Shown in pieces: positions 23,801-36,700 of a stretch of DNA of 64,000 bases. The stretch spans positions 196,001 to 260,000 of the forward strand of contig OY821792.1 in assembly GCA_963682175.1 (NCBI GenBank). Direction: 5' to 3'. Made by a program: the position numbers and the translations under genes. How positions within the stretch are numbered: the stretch's first letter is position 1; every line of letters starts with the position of its first letter. The DNA comes from Triglochin maritima. Its lineage: Eukaryota; Streptophyta; Magnoliopsida; Alismatales; Juncaginaceae. The notes beneath the pieces were generated by a model. That model was not told the DNA's origin, made no database searches, and was given only the letters and a program-made list of their open reading frames with translations.

Positions 23801-25278
23801 AGCGTGGTCACGAACGCTCTGCATCCCTGCTGTATCAGTCTCTGTGCCTTAACTGCAGACACAATCAGACGACCCCCTCTGCTCCTGGCACCTCTGATCA
23901 GAACATCTGGCAAGCCCTCCATCGGAATCAGAATCTTCTTCTCACGGCAAAAGACCCGCACGTCGTACTGTGACAGCCAATCCATTCCCAGTATGACGTC
24001 GAAGTCCACCATCGGTAACAAGACCAGATCAGCCGAAAAATCATGGTTTCCCGAAGCAACTGTGGTGCCGGGGAAAAAGCTCCCCACAGTGCCCACCTCA
24101 CCCATGGGCGTGCTGACCTCCAAAACATCAGTCAGCAGCACAGGGGTCCGACCCAACTCGCCAGCAAACTTCTCCGAAATGAAGGAGTGAGTGGCGCCGC
24201 AATCAAACAACACACGCGCTACAGAACCAGAAACTGAAAGCGTACCTTCCACGACGGTGTTGGAGTCCCTCGCCTCCTTATCCTGAATAGTGAAGACTCG
24301 CCCGGTCTTCCTGCCCTGGCCCGGTGAAACAACTGATCGGCTGCCTCCGCCTCTGCCTACTGCTGGTGGTCCTGGCCTCCTGCTCGGCTCTCCCTGCCTC
24401 TGAGGACAATCGCGGACGAAATGTCCCATCTGACCGCAACCCATACATGCTCCAGTCCGACGGGGACACTCCTGTCCTGGATGAAACCTCCCGCAGTAAG
24501 TGCACGCTCCTGACTGACGTGCTCCTCCTCCATCGAACCTGGGCCTCTTGCCCGGGTTCCCTGCTCCACGACCAGCTACCCTGCTACCGGTGCACACTGG
24601 CGCCTTCCGCGCCTCCTGAAGACACTCCCTCTGGTCCTGCTCGATGATAGTAGCATGCTTCACCGCATCTGCAAGGGTCTGCGGCATGCTGTTGATCACC
24701 CGAGATCGAAGCGGCTGTCTCAGTCCCTTCACGAACTTCCTCGCCCGCTGCTCTGGGGTCACACAGATCTCTGGGCAGTAACACTCCAAGGCGTTGAACC
24801 TGCTGATGTAGCTCGCCAGAGTCATCTCCTTCTGCTCGAGCGACATGAACTCCTCCCTCTTCTGATCCCTGACATGCTGGGGGAAGTACTGCTCGTGGAA
24901 CACCTCCAAGAACTCCTCCCAGCTCACATCCACACGATCATCAAACAACACCGTGGACGTGGACCTCCACCAGTTGGCGGCCTCGCCATCGAACAAATAG
25001 GTGGCCAGCTCCACCATCCTCTCCAGTGCAACACCAATCGCGCGGAAGATCTTCTCCATCCTGAAGATCCAATCCTCCGCAACCTCTGGGGCCCTCCTGC
25101 CATCAAAAGTCGGCGGGTGCTGACGCATGAACCGATCGTGCTCAGCTCCCACTCCGCCCTGGGCGCTCTGAGCTGCCTGACGCTCCAGAAACTCGCCCAA
25201 CCTGTCCCAATGAGCACCAGAAGTGTCGTCACTGGGATCACGATCGCGTGGAGAACTCCTCACGCGCCTAGGTGCCAT
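20899..25278 (-). pseudogene. G1 gag-pol polyprotein with in-frame stops
   Basis: One continuous reading frame encodes a gag (WWRST, EFLEVFHEQYFP), two knuckles (CTYCGRFHPGQEC, CMGCGQMGHFVRDC), an aspartic protease (VLFDCGATHSFIS), RT ([14 protein letters not shown]), RNase H ([15 protein letters not shown]), integrase with HHCC zinc finger ([12 protein letters not shown]...CLVCQQVK) and DDE residues ([28 protein letters not shown]), and a chromodomain-like end (MVKVRWQHHSEREATWEIEE). Stops at 23653-23655, 22609-22611 and 22510-22512 break it, and 20899-20901 ends it slightly early compared with G2. No frameshift was noticed, so the copy is young but probably not autonomous. Confidence 0.92.
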
Positions 25279-25383
25279 CTGACAGAAGAAACAATCACAA
25301 CTTCAGCCATGTATGCATGCTAAAAGATAAAATGCATGCGTCCTATTACTACAAGGGTGATTTCATTGGGAACCGCATAGGAA

Positions 25384-25404
25384 TCGACCGCTCTGATACG
25401 AAGT
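25384..25404 (-). other. G1 primer-binding site
   Basis: Read on the minus strand, CGTATCAGAGCGGT follows the 5' LTR end after two bases. It shares the TATCAGAGC core complementary to tRNA-Met with Copia-2 and G2. Confidence 0.75.
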
Positions 25405-27567
25405 TGTAACATCCCGATACAGCGGAAAATTTAAAAATTCATAACAAAGAGCACAATAATCAAAGGCGGGACTGTTACTTCTCATAAACAAATAGCGGTG
25501 CACCAGAATACATCAGAGTTTGCCAAAATGAATACATGATTACAACAAAACGACAAAGGAAGATAAACGTAATCATGTTGACCTCAGTGGTCCGACTAGA
25601 GGATCCGACTCCAAATGCGCGTGCCCGCCGAATACCACCCCACTGGACCTACTGCGGTCCTGAAAAAGATGCAACAACAATGCCTGAGTTTCCAGAAGGA
25701 AACCCTGTATGCCAACTCACCTATATGCATGCATTACACAAATGAACCTATCATACTAGTAGCGTGTCATGGCATCGACAGAAATGGAAAACAGTTTCCC
25801 CGAAGGGTAAAACAGGACATCAGTCTAACAATCAACAACGAGTCTCCCGAGGAGACCTACTGCAGGCACATGCAGCCTTACAACACGCGACATCGCACCC
25901 CCACACGCGGCTACACTACTCAAGGGTTCGGCAGGGAGCCTCTATCACGCCTGTGCGTCGATAGAATACAGATCTGCAAATCTCAGTGGTCGGAGTCACA
26001 GGGACCAACGGGGCCGTCGCCCGGAAGGTATAACAACAACATCTCGATAGGTGCCCAGTCGAGGAATCAACATAGCCGGAACAGCCTCGGCCCAACAATC
26101 ATCATCGCCGGCACAACCTCGGCGGCATCACCGGCACAGCATCGATGGTCCATCACAACGTCCGACACAGCATCGGACGGGTCCAGACCGAAGTCTGCCA
26201 GGTCATCAGGCTCCTCGAGCCGCAAACACCAACCGCGCCGCTATAAAAGCAGGGCAGCGACCTCCGTAGCCCGTGGGCCGGTAGTCACCTCACCCAACGC
26301 CAGTTGTGTGCCCGCACAAACATCAAACATTGGGATCCGCGATCCCTCAGGCCTGCTATACTACCATGAGTCCAATCAATCCAACATCTGAGTCACGGTC
26401 CATACACGGAGGTGACGCGTCCCGAACACCCACACTCTTCCCAACGGCGGTCCCTGGGCAGGCACGCATCACGCGCCCACCGTCACCTCCTGGCTCACGC
26501 ACAAGGCGAGAACACGGGTTTCCGTGGACAAAGTTGGCGTTCAAAATGGGAACCTGGAATTCTGTTCTGGGCCCCAACGGTCGACCGGAAGAGGTGATTC
26601 GGTCGACCGGTTCCAGAAAGGAATCGGTCGACCGGACTCCTAAAACGGTCTACCGCTGCGCTCAAAACAGAACCCCCCAACGGTCGAACGAAGGTCTAAA
26701 ACCGGTCGACCGAACGAGGTCAAAATCCGGAGTCTGGTCAACATTAAAATCGGATCTATCGGTCGACCGACTCAAGGGTCCCGGTCGACCGAAATCCTAC
26801 AGGGTCAACCTAGCATTCTACGTCATAAAACGGTCGAACGCAACCAACAATCGGTCGAACAAGCATGCAATAAAATCCAGTACACTTAAGTTCCAGTCGA
26901 CCGAACACAAGACCCCGGTCGACCGAAACACAACAGGCAGTCCCAACTCACCGGCAAATACGCACTACCGGTCGACCGCCACAAGGCATCGTCCGACCGG
27001 TGAAGGTTAAAGTCGGGTAAAACAGTACATTCGGTCGACCGCCCGAAGGGACCGGTCGACCGTTGGTCGTCTTCAACCTCGCGCCAGCCGAGGTTTTACG
27101 AAGAAACAACGCCGAGGAGGTCTCCGACCTCCCAGTCCGACCAACACAACCCTTCACAAGGGTTAACAACACAAAATCACACTATCAAGTTGACATACCT
27201 CGAAGGAGACAACGCAACCGCCGGAGCTCCGCTCGCGCTTGCTGCCTCCGGTGATCTCCTCGTGCGCTCAACTCCGCACCTCTCCCGCTTGGACCGCCTC
27301 ACACCTCACGCCGACGCAGCCTCCTCCGCCTGAGCTTGAGCGACTGAGGAAGAAGGTGGGTGCTTGGTGAGAATGAAGGAAAAGATGGTGTTGCTTTGGT
27401 TTATAAAACCCAAACCTCACACCCCAAGCACGCCCAACCATGTCTCCCCTACCTTCCACCTTACCTCCATCACTTCACCTTACCTCCAACCATACCTCCC
27501 TCTCTCCTCCAAGTCAAACCTCCACTTAACCACTAATTAAACCCTAAACCGGGTTAGGGTCCTAACA
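25405..27567 (-). repeat. G1 5' LTR
   Basis: 2163 bp, with intact TGTAACATCC and CCTAACA ends. It carries the CGGTCGACCG cluster at 26577-27064 and the hairpin at 25679-25718. Compared with the 3' LTR it has an extra palindrome-containing stretch near 26895-26930. Confidence 0.9.
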
Positions 27568-27721
27568 AAACCGACTGCAGTCAGAATCTACTTCAACCGA
27601 ATATTGGACAACCTAAAGAATTTCTACACATTAACTACCAATTTGTTGGATGAACAAAATGCAACGAAAGCTCTTTTTTTTCCAATTTCAGGTCACAATC
27701 CACTCAATCACAATACAAACC

Positions 27722-27801
27722 TCCTTTATGCGTCCATGCAGCAATTCACACCTTTCCCTGGACAACTCTGAAGCAATTTGAAAAGAGGATGAATCCTTGC
27801 C
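27722..27801 (-). pseudogene. FPG1: FPG1 remnant exon ARIHPL...IKE, frameshifted
   Basis: After acceptor AG (27803-27802) the sequence encodes ARIHPL and, two bases out of frame, QIASELSRERCELLHGRIKE. An extra TT in CCTCTTTTCAAATT (complement of 27779-27790) explains the shift. One additional G precedes the GT donor. The order and motif (SLSRE.CE.LH..IKE) match FPG1. Confidence 0.72.
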
Positions 27802-28274
27802 TGAAAATATTAGAGCGAGAATGAGAAATTACACATCAATATTTAATCATATAGGAATTCAACATTTGAAGCATATGTAATAGCCATTCTACTTCTTTTT
27901 TTAAATACATCTTTCTTTAAAGACGTAGGATGCTCTGCTGATGAATGAATACTTGAATAGTAAATTTAAGTAAAAAGAAAGGAGAAAACATGCTCTGGTA
28001 TGTTACTATATAAAAAAACTAAGCACATTATGATTTCTTTTGTACTTGTGTGAGATTGTGAAAGATGTCTAGAGCAGCATATAACACCTAACGGAAGTAA
28101 GGAAAGTGGGGAACTCAGGAAAAAAAAAATGCAACTAGAATAAATATGTAAAAACATCACTATTAAGATACATCACTAGATTGCTGTGGATGGAATTATC
28201 AAAGTCATTAACAATGGCATTATTTACCCTTTAAAGCAACTTAACAATAGATTTGAGCTTAAGGACGTTGTATC
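27802..28274. other. FPG1 intron remnant
   Basis: AT-rich intronic DNA between the IKE-side exon and the inverted solo LTR. No repeat or ORF of note. Confidence 0.5.
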
Positions 28275-30414
28275 TGTTAGAACCCAAACCCTTGTTTAGG
28301 GTTAATGATGTTTAGAAGAGGGTTTGCATGGGGAAGGTGTGGTTGCACAATGGTGTGCATGGGGAAGAGGGAGATAGGGGTGGGGTGATGATGGGTTTTT
28401 TGGGTTTTGTGGAGAGAAATTCGTTCATCTCCCTCACTCTCTCATTCTCCATTCCTCTTCCTTTCCAGCGGCACTAGAGGAGTCGGGGCGGAACCAGCAG
28501 TGGTCGTGAGAGGAGGCGAGCACACGAGGTGATCTCCGGAGGCGACGTGCGCGAGCGAGGCTCCGGCGGGTTCGTCGTTTCTTTGAGGTATGCCGCTCTC
28601 TAGTGTGATTTGGTTGTTAACCCTAGTGAGAGGGTTGCGTTGGTCGGTCGGAGGAGGTCGGAGACCTCTCCGACGAAGAGTTTTGGTGAAGAAACCTCGG
28701 CTGGCGTGAGGCTGAAGATGACCAACGGTCGACCGGGCCCTTCGGGCGGTCGACCGAATGTAGAGTTTTTGCCTGTCTGTTGTGTTTCGGTCGACCGGGT
28801 CCTTGTGTTCGGTTGACCGGAACTTAAGTGTACTGGTTTTTGTATGCTTGTTGTTCGACCGTTTTTATGTGTTCGGTCGACCGTTTTTATGTGTTCGGTC
28901 TACCGTTTTATGACATAATAGGTTGACCCTGTTAGTTTTCGGTCGACCGAGACTCCTGAGTCGGTCGAGCGATAGATTTGATTTTGATGTTGACCAGACT
29001 CCGGATTTTGACCTCGTTCGGTCGACCGGTTTTGGACCTTCGGTAGACCGTTAGGATTTTTGTGTTGCGCAAATAGTTCGACCGTTGCAGACGCTTCGGT
29101 CGACCGATTCCCTTGTGGAAGCGGTCGACCGAGCTGTCACTTTCGGTCGACCGATTTCCCTTGTTGAAGCGGTCGACCGGAAGTCACTTCCGGACGACCG
29201 ATTCCCTTGAGGAAAACGGTCGACCGAGTGGTCTTTTTCGGTCGACCGTTTTGCACAGGACAGAATTCCTGGTTCCCTTTTTGAATGCCAACTTTGTCCA
29301 CGGAAACCCGTGTCCTCGCCTTGTGCGTGAGCCAGGAGGTGACGGTGGGCGCGTTCCGCGTACCTGCCCAGGGACTGTCGTGTGGAAAAGTGTGGGTGTT
29401 CGGGACGCGTCACCTCCATGTATGGACCGTGACTAAGATGATGGATTGATTAGACTCATTGTAGTATAGAAGGCCTGAGGGATCATGGATCCCAATGTAT
29501 GATGATTGTGCGGGCACGTAACTGTCGTTCGGTGAGGTTACTTTCGGCCTGAGGGGTTACGGAGGTCGCTGCCCTGCTTTTATAGCGGTGTGGTTGGTGT
29601 TCGCGGCTCTTGGAGCCTGATGACCTTGCAGACTTCGGTCTGGACCCGTTCGATGTTGTGCCAGACGTATTGATGGACCACCGATGTTGTTCCGGTGATG
29701 CCGCCGATGTTGTTCCGACGATGATGATTGATGGGCCGATGCTGTTCCGGCTATGTTCCTCAGATGGGCACCTACTGAGATGATGATTGATGGACCGACC
29801 GAGCGACGGCTCCGTTGGTGTGGTTTCGACCACGAAGTTACAGATCTGTTTCTTATGGCGCTGACCTGGCGGATGCTCCTTACCGAACCCCATGATTGGT
29901 GTAGCCGCGCGTGGGGGGCCTCACGTCTTGTTCCGTTAGACCATATGTGCCTACGGTAGGTCTCCTCGGGAGATCCGATGATGATTGTCGGACTAATGTC
30001 CTATGTTACCCTTAGGGGGAACTGTTTTCCTTACTGTTGATGACATGCTACTGGTATGATAGGTTCATTTGTACTACTGCATGCATATAGGTGAGCTTGA
30101 CATACGGGGTTTCCTTATGGAAACTCAGGCATCGTTGTTGCATCTTTTTCAGGACCGCAGTAGGTCTAGTTGGGTGGTGATCGGTGGGCGCACGCATTTG
30201 GGATCAGATCCTCTACTCGGACCACTGAGGTCGACATGATTATATTTATCTTCTTTGTTGTTCTGTAGTAATCATGTATTGTTTTTGACAAACTCTGATG
30301 TTTTTTGATGCACCGCTTTTATGTTTTATGAGAAGTAACAGTCCCGTCTTTGATTATTGAGTTCTATTGTCTTGATTATAAATTTTTAAATTTCCGCTGT
30401 TTCGGGATGTTACA
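28275..30414 (+). mobile_element. Solo LTR of the G1 family, opposite orientation (LTR-B)
   Basis: It starts TGTTAGAACCCAAACCC and ends CGCTGTTTCGGGATGTTACA, the mirror orientation of G1, with perfect duplication GTATC (28270-28274 and 30415-30419). It contains no internal domain. It carries palindromes at about 28730-29255 and the conserved hairpin at 30098-30133. It inserted in an FPG1 intron independently of G1. Confidence 0.9.
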
Positions 30415-30743
30415 GTATCACTTTTCAGCGTAAAAGAAACATAAAAAAAATTCTTTATTTCTTTTAAATCGACAATAGTAGCAGATGGAATAATCCAAGA
30501 TAACTCATAGGTACATTAGTATCCCCATTGGCGAGAAAGTTTCTAAGGGCTATCACAAATTTTATTTTCAAAATGCACAGGGAATTCTCCATGCCACTGA
30601 TCACAATTATCCGAGCAATGTGCCGGAGATTGAAACAGCTGAATCTCATACGTATTGAAAATTTGAAACACAAAACCAAAGTATATAACATATTTGGTTC
30701 TGATGAGAGAAATATATGCTAAAGAAAACCAAGGAAGGAAAAC

Positions 30744-30794
30744 CTGATACAACACTTCATCTGGAATCCAATTGCCAATGCCTGATATGTAACA
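30744..30794 (-). pseudogene. FPG1: FPG1 remnant exon CYISGIGNWIPDEVLYQ
   Basis: A 51-nt phase-0 exon with AG (30796-30795) and GT (30743-30742) borders. The YISGIGNWI.DEVLYQ block is the helix-two-turns-helix part of the Fpg/Nei fold that contacts DNA. It is intact in frame. Confidence 0.85.
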
Positions 30795-31199
30795 CTGCAC
30801 ATATAGTTGATAAGCAAACACCAAACTACCTATCAAGTAAAGCAATATATTGTCCAGAAAGCTATTGATTTAGAAAATCGTTAAAAGCAAACGTTAAACA
30901 AGCTATCAAGTAAAGCACAATATTTAAGGGATGCCATTGATTTAGGCAGTAGGTCTAAAACTTAGGTAGGCCTAAAAGAAGAAACGTCTCAAATAACTAA
31001 AAATTGGCATTTGATATAGTCCAACCAAGAATAATCCCCCCAAAAATAATGCACTTTTAATTATTTAATAAGATATTGAGTCTCCTCAGGCATCAAGCAG
31101 GTCACATCTCCTTGGGCATAGATAGCTTACATGATAGATGGACTGAATAACATTAGATACCAATACCAAATACACTACTTTCTTGTATTTCCTCTATTA
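30795..31199. other. FPG1 intron remnant
   Basis: Intronic sequence. Together with 30420-30743 it is the source of homology to the deleted duplicate at 10.05-10.34 kb. Confidence 0.5.
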
Positions 31200-31671
31200 G
31201 GGCATCCCTTAACGGGATAAAAACCCAGGTTATCTCACGGTCACAACCGGGTCATGAGTTAAAAAATGTTTTTATGGGTGGAAATCTTCGGTTGTAGATG
31301 ACCGGGTCGACGACCCGGTCATCAAATATTATATTATTTTTTGATTTTTTTGTTTTTGTTTGATTTTTTTAATTTTTTGTTTGAGTTTTTTTTTAATTTT
31401 TTTTTTGAAAATACATTTTATAATTGTTTTGATTTGTTAGATTTTTTTTTATATTTTTTAAATTTTTATCAAGATGGATCCCGAAATGATGTGGAAGAGA
31501 GAGATAGGTTGTTGTGGGTTGTGTTGGGTTGTGGTTAAGAGATGAATAGTGTAGGAAAAATAAGAATGTGGGTTGAGGAAAGAGAAAGCTGATATGGAAG
31601 AGAGAGAAAGCTGATTTTGAAGAGAGAGATAGCTGATGACCAGGTCGTCCAGGTCATGCTTAGTGATGGTC
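31200..31671. mobile_element. PIF/Harbinger-like MITE in an FPG1 intron
   Basis: A 472-bp AT-rich element with related ends (GGGCATCCCTTAACGGG and, reversed, GACCATCACTAAGCATG) and a TTA on both sides (31197-31199 and 31672-31674), as PIF/Harbinger elements create. No ORF. An internal near-perfect palindrome around 31298-31324 (GATGACCGGGTCGAC...) could form a cruciform. Confidence 0.55.
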
Positions 31672-31716
31672 TTAGAATCATCAAATAAGACTCCATTGAC
31701 GGAAAATAAATGTAAC

Positions 31717-31850
31717 ATGATCGAGCAACAAAGCCTTTATGCCAATTTTATTTTTGCTTAAAGAGTCCATAAAGTCATCCAAAGACATGGGTTCCAGGCT
31801 TCCAGCAATGCATCTGGACCTAGCTCAGATATTGGAAGTACAGAAGTAGG
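31717..31850 (-). pseudogene. FPG1: FPG1 remnant exon PTSVLPISEL...LLLDH with 8-bp insertion
   Basis: 134 nt between AG and GT borders. It encodes PTSVLPISELGPDALLE, then after a shift LEPMSLDDFMDSLSKNKI...ALLLDH. The expected length is 126 nt. The extra 8 nt is a short tandem duplication, CTGGAAGC followed by CTGGAACC, that breaks the frame. G2 inserted only about 7 bp outside this exon's acceptor. Confidence 0.78.
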
Positions 31851-31857
31851 CTACAAC

Positions 31858-33754
31858 TGTAACGTCCCCGAAAACAACGGAAAATTTAAACAATAATAAA
31901 GACCGTCAACGGTCAACACAGGGCACGTCACGAAACGACAAGATGAAATGTATATATATAAAGATATAGATCCACGTGGAAGTCAAAATATACATATGAG
32001 TCAACTGTGATTACAACAGAAATGAATATACATGTAATCACTACCTCAACGAAAGATACAAAAAGAAGACAGGATCAGATCCCGGGGGCACCCTCCTCGG
32101 TCACCACCTCGACTCTAATGCTGCTCGCTACCTGAAATGCAAACAATTGAAACATGCCTGAGTTCCCTGCAGGAACCTCGTATGCCAAACCTCCTAAAAT
32201 ACAAAATGAAATTAAAGACAATGCAATGCAATGCACATGATCATCCACCTCGGGCCCACAATAATACCCATCTCCGCCTCCGCGGTACTGAACCACTCCT
32301 GCCACCACGAGGGTCAAGTCAGTCCACTGCTGCCTCACAAGGGTTAGTCGGCACCACTGCTCCCCAAGAGCCGCAAAAAGGAACCCTGATACTACGCTGC
32401 CACCCCAGGAGCGAGTCAGCCCGCCGAATGCACAACTCGGGCCAGACGACAGCCGCTGCTCCACCAAGAGCCGCCAGACGCGCACCCTGCCGGAACATCC
32501 TCGGCCGACCGAAAAACCCCAGCAAACAGCCCAAGGTTTACGACACTCATCTCTCACACCCCGCTCGATATGAGAGGTCAACAATAATACGCCCTCGTCG
32601 AAGGTGAAATTCGTCGCTCTCAAGGTCGGTAATCGACCGTCGCCTCGGAGCCGGTAGTCGACCTAAACTCGACGGCTCGCGTGTGGATAAATCCACCAAC
32701 CTATGACAGATAGGTCGACCGCTAAAAGCACACCGGTCGACCGGTCTTCCGCACAGTACTCGGTACTGTACAAATAAGTCCATCGGTCGAACCACGCCAA
32801 CCGAATTACCGACCAATCGGTCAAACAAAAGTCATCTAGCGGTCGACCGTTTGGATGGCCTACGCTATACAATATTTATAATATTTATATATCCGACCGG
32901 TCGAACCAAGGGTCTGTTCAACCGATAACAGGGATCTCAGCATTTTGCCTAAGGGATATTCGGTCGACCGGAACTGAAATACAGTTCGACCGAAACATCA
33001 CAGGCACTCTACTGCTTAATTAAAATGCTCAGTCGGTCGACCGAAAGTTAAAGAGCGGTCGACCGTTTTGATGGTCAAAGCTCCCAACCGACTTAGCATC
33101 GAATAGATCGGTCGAACCAGGTTAAGGGCGTTCGACCGTTTAATAAGTCAAAACCCCAAACCGACATATTCTCATTGTTTCGGTCGACCGGCTAAGTGGA
33201 CCCGTTCGACCGATAACAACATTAAACCTTTTTTCCCGCACGAATCTGGCATAACGGTCGACCGTCCTCAGACATCGTTCGACCGTTTGCGGGTGCAATA
33301 CAATATAATATTAGAATCGGTTGGCTGCCCACAGGCACCGGTCGACCGATTGTCGTCTTCAACCTCTGAATATGTTGCAATCCGACGGGGAATTCGACAC
33401 CAACGTCGATCCCCAACACCCACAAAGCTTAAGTGAGTTATAATGAAGACTTGGCATACCTTGATGAAGTTTGTGGATGCCTCCCAAGCTTTGACAAGTC
33501 TAACCCAACACTTCTCCTTCACTTCTTCTCCTTCTCCTTCTCTCCTTCTTCTTCTCCTCCAAAATCCTCTCTCTCACTCTCTGAAACACTCAAGCAATGA
33601 GAAAAACGTGTGTTCTTAACCTAACACTTCTATTTATAGCAAAAAACCAAATCTTATCCAAACCTCCACCTCACTCTTTACTGTTCACAGCTTAATTAAG
33701 GGTTAATTAGGTTTAGTTTAGGTTAATTAGGGTGTTTAGATTAAGGTTATCACA
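31858..33754 (-). repeat. G2 3' LTR
   Basis: 1897 bp. In element orientation: a TATA box CTATAAATAG (33630-33640), then transcribed sequence with CGGTCGACCG and variants (32646-33350) and a hairpin at 32154-32190. It matches the 5' LTR once the nested insert is removed. Confidence 0.9.
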
Positions 33755-36700
33755 ATCTACCCTCCTTAAAGGAATTTCGTCCGTGAAATTCGAAACAACT
33801 GACTGACCGGAATAACTCTGGATACTGCTTCCTGACATCTTCCTCGATCTCCCAGGTAGCCTCTCTGACACTGTGATGCTGCCACCTGACCTTCACCATC
33901 GGAATCGCTCTCCTCCTGAGCTGATGTACCATCTGATCCACAATCTCAACTGGTCTCTCATCTAATGACAAATCCTGCTGGATCTCTGGCGCTGCTATCT
34001 CTATCACATGAGCTTGATCGGCCACGTACTTCCTCAGCATAGAAACATGGAAGACGTTGTGAAGTCCTGCGAACTGTGGCGGTAAGGCAATCCTATATGC
34101 TACCTCCCCGACTCGATCCAATATCTCAAAAGGTCCGACATACCTCGGACTCAGCTTCCCCTTCTTCCCGAATCTCATCACCCCTCTCGAAGGTGAGATC
34201 TTCAGGAACACATGATCTCCTGCATCAAAAGTCAGCTCGCGCCTCCGCGTATCAGCATAACTCTTCTGCCTGCTCTGTGCTGTAGCTAGTCGTCTCCTGT
34301 TCACGTCGACCTTCTCTGAATATAACTGTATAATGTCAGGTCCAACTAGCTGTCTCTCGCCCACATCACTCCAGCATACCGGCGATCAACACGGCCTCCC
34401 GTATAATGCCTCATATGGTGTCATCCCAATACTCGAGTGGTAGATGTTGTTGTAGGCGAACTCTATCAATGGCAAGTGCTCATCCCAATGCCCGACCCAG
34501 TCGAGTGTGCATGCTCTCAGCATGTCCTCCAATGTCTGTATCGTCCGCTCTGACTGGCCATCTGTCTGTGGGTGGAAAGCTGTGCTAAACTTCAGACGTG
34601 TTCCCAATGCTCTGTGTAGACTCTCCCAAAATCGTGAAGTGAATCTGGGATCTCTATCTGAAATGATACTGACTGGTACACCATGAAGTCTAACAATCTC
34701 CTCAATATATAACTTAGCTAGACCATCCAGAGCAAGAGTGGTCTTAATAGCTAAGAAATGCACCGACTTGGTTAGTCGATCGACTATAACCCAAATCGCA
34801 TCGTGGAATCTCCGTGTCTTCGGTAGCCCCGTAACAAAATCCATCGTTACGTGCTCCCACTTTCACTCGGGCAACTCAATCCTCTGCATCTGCCCTGCTG
34901 GTCTCTGGTGCTCAATCTTCACCTGTTGACAGACCAAACACCTCGACACAAAGTCTGCAACGTCCTTCTTCATACCTCGCCACCAGAAGTTCCGCTGCAG
35001 ATCTTTGTACATCTTGGTGCTCCCTGGATGAATGGAATATCTCGATCTGTGTGCCTCCTCCATGATATCATGTCTCAGGTCCTCTGTCCTCGGCACCCAG
35101 ATACGGTTTCTGAATCTCAGACCTCCATCAACTCCAACTTTGTAGTCTGACCCATCTCTAGCCGTTAACCGTAACAAACTGCTCAACTCCTCATCTGTAG
35201 TCTGAGCATGAATCACTGTCGATACTGTCTGAGGCTCTACTCTCAATCCTACAATAACTGCACCCTCAGAGCTATCTGCAAATGGTCTCCACTCTGCTAA
35301 AGACTCTAGCAGTCGCCACTCCTGAATGCATAGGCCTTCTACTGATACCTCCACCTTCCGGCTCAAAGCGTCTGCAACTGTGTTCGCCTTCCCCGGATGG
35401 TAAGAGATAGTGAAATCGTAGTCCTTAATGAACTCAAGCCATCTGCGTTGTCTCATGTTCAGCTCCTTCTGCGAGAACAAGTACTTCAGACTCTGATGAT
35501 CTGTAAACACCTCAAACTGCTCGCCATAAAGGTAGTGTCTCCAGGTCTTCAGTGCGTGAACCACTGCTGCTAACTCCAAATCATGTGTCGGGTAATTCCT
35601 CTCATGGACCTTCAGCTGTCCGGATGCGTACGCGATCACCCTCCCGTGCTGCATAAGTACACATCCTAAGCCAATACCTGAAGCGTCGCTATAAATCACA
35701 AATCCACCTGTGCCACTCGGCAATGATAAAACTGGTGTTGTGGTCAACAGTCTCTTCAGCTCCTGAAAGCTGTCCTCGCACTTCTACGACCATACAAAAG
35801 TGACTCCCTTCTGTGTCAGAGCCGTCAGTGGTGCTGCCAATCTCGAGAAGTCTTTGATGAAGCGACGGTAATAACCCGTCAGTCCAACAAAGCTCCTAAT
35901 CTCTGTCACGCTCGTAGGGGTCTTCCACTGTGTCACTGCCTCTACCTTCGCCGGATCTACTGATATCCCCTCTGCCGATACAATGTGCCCGAGAAATGCC
36001 ACTCCGTCCAACCAAAACTCGCACTTTGAGAACTTAGCATATAACTGCTGGGCTCTCAAGATGCTGAGTACAATCCTCAGATGCTTTCTATGCTGCTCTA
36101 CATCTGGTGAATAGATCAACATGTCATCCACAAAGACAATCACAAATCTATCAATATACTGCCTGAATGTCCGGTTCATCAGATCCATGAACGCTGCCAG
36201 AGCATTCGTCAATCCAAATGGCATCACCAAGAACTCGTAGTGTCCATATCTCGTCCTGAAAGCTGTCTTCTGGATGTCCACATCTCGGACCCTCAACTGG
36301 TGATATCCTGAACGTAGGTCAATCTTCGAGAAAACCTTCGCTAACTGCAGCTGGTCGAAAAGGTCCTCGATCCTAGGTAAGGGATACCTATTCTTCACTG
36401 TCACCTGGTTCAACATCCTGTAGTCTATGCACATCCTCAAGGATTCGTCCTTCTTCACAAACAAAACCGGTGCACCCCAAGGCGAAACACTCGGTCTGAT
36501 AAATCTAGAGTCCATCAACTCCTGCAACTGCTTCTTCAACTCTGTCAACTCAGCATGTGTCATCCGGTATGGAGCCTTCGACTGTGGTGTAGTGCCAGCT
36601 ACCAACTCTATGCCGAACTCCAACTCCCGGTGTGGTGGTAAACCGGGAATCTTCGCTGGAAAAACATCCGCGAACTCCTACACCACCTCAATGTCCTCTA

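Larger units (their letters stand above)
18692..27567 (-). mobile_element. G1: full-length Ty3/Gypsy chromovirus (Tekay-like), minus strand
   Basis: An 8.9-kb element with perfect target duplication AAACC (18687-18691 and 27568-27572). 3' LTR 18692-20825, polypurine tract just above it (20826-20842, AGTTGGGTGGAT on the minus strand), gag-pol 20899-25278, primer-binding site 25384-25404 (TATCAGAGC core, tRNA-Met type), 5' LTR 25405-27567. A chromodomain-like tail after integrase places it among chromoviruses, probably Tekay/Del. The LTRs look nearly identical by eye apart from point changes and one indel near 26895-26930, so the insertion is recent. Confidence 0.93.

Noticed and set aside
20941..24190. 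Plus-strand ORFs across the G1 pol region (158, 219, 222 aa)
   Set aside because: They are antisense shadows of a GC-rich coding region; the minus strand has clear gag, protease, RT and integrase motifs.
32137..32623. ORFs of 156 and 182 aa in the G2 LTRs
   Set aside because: They are LTR sequence open by chance on both strands and repeated only because the LTR is duplicated.
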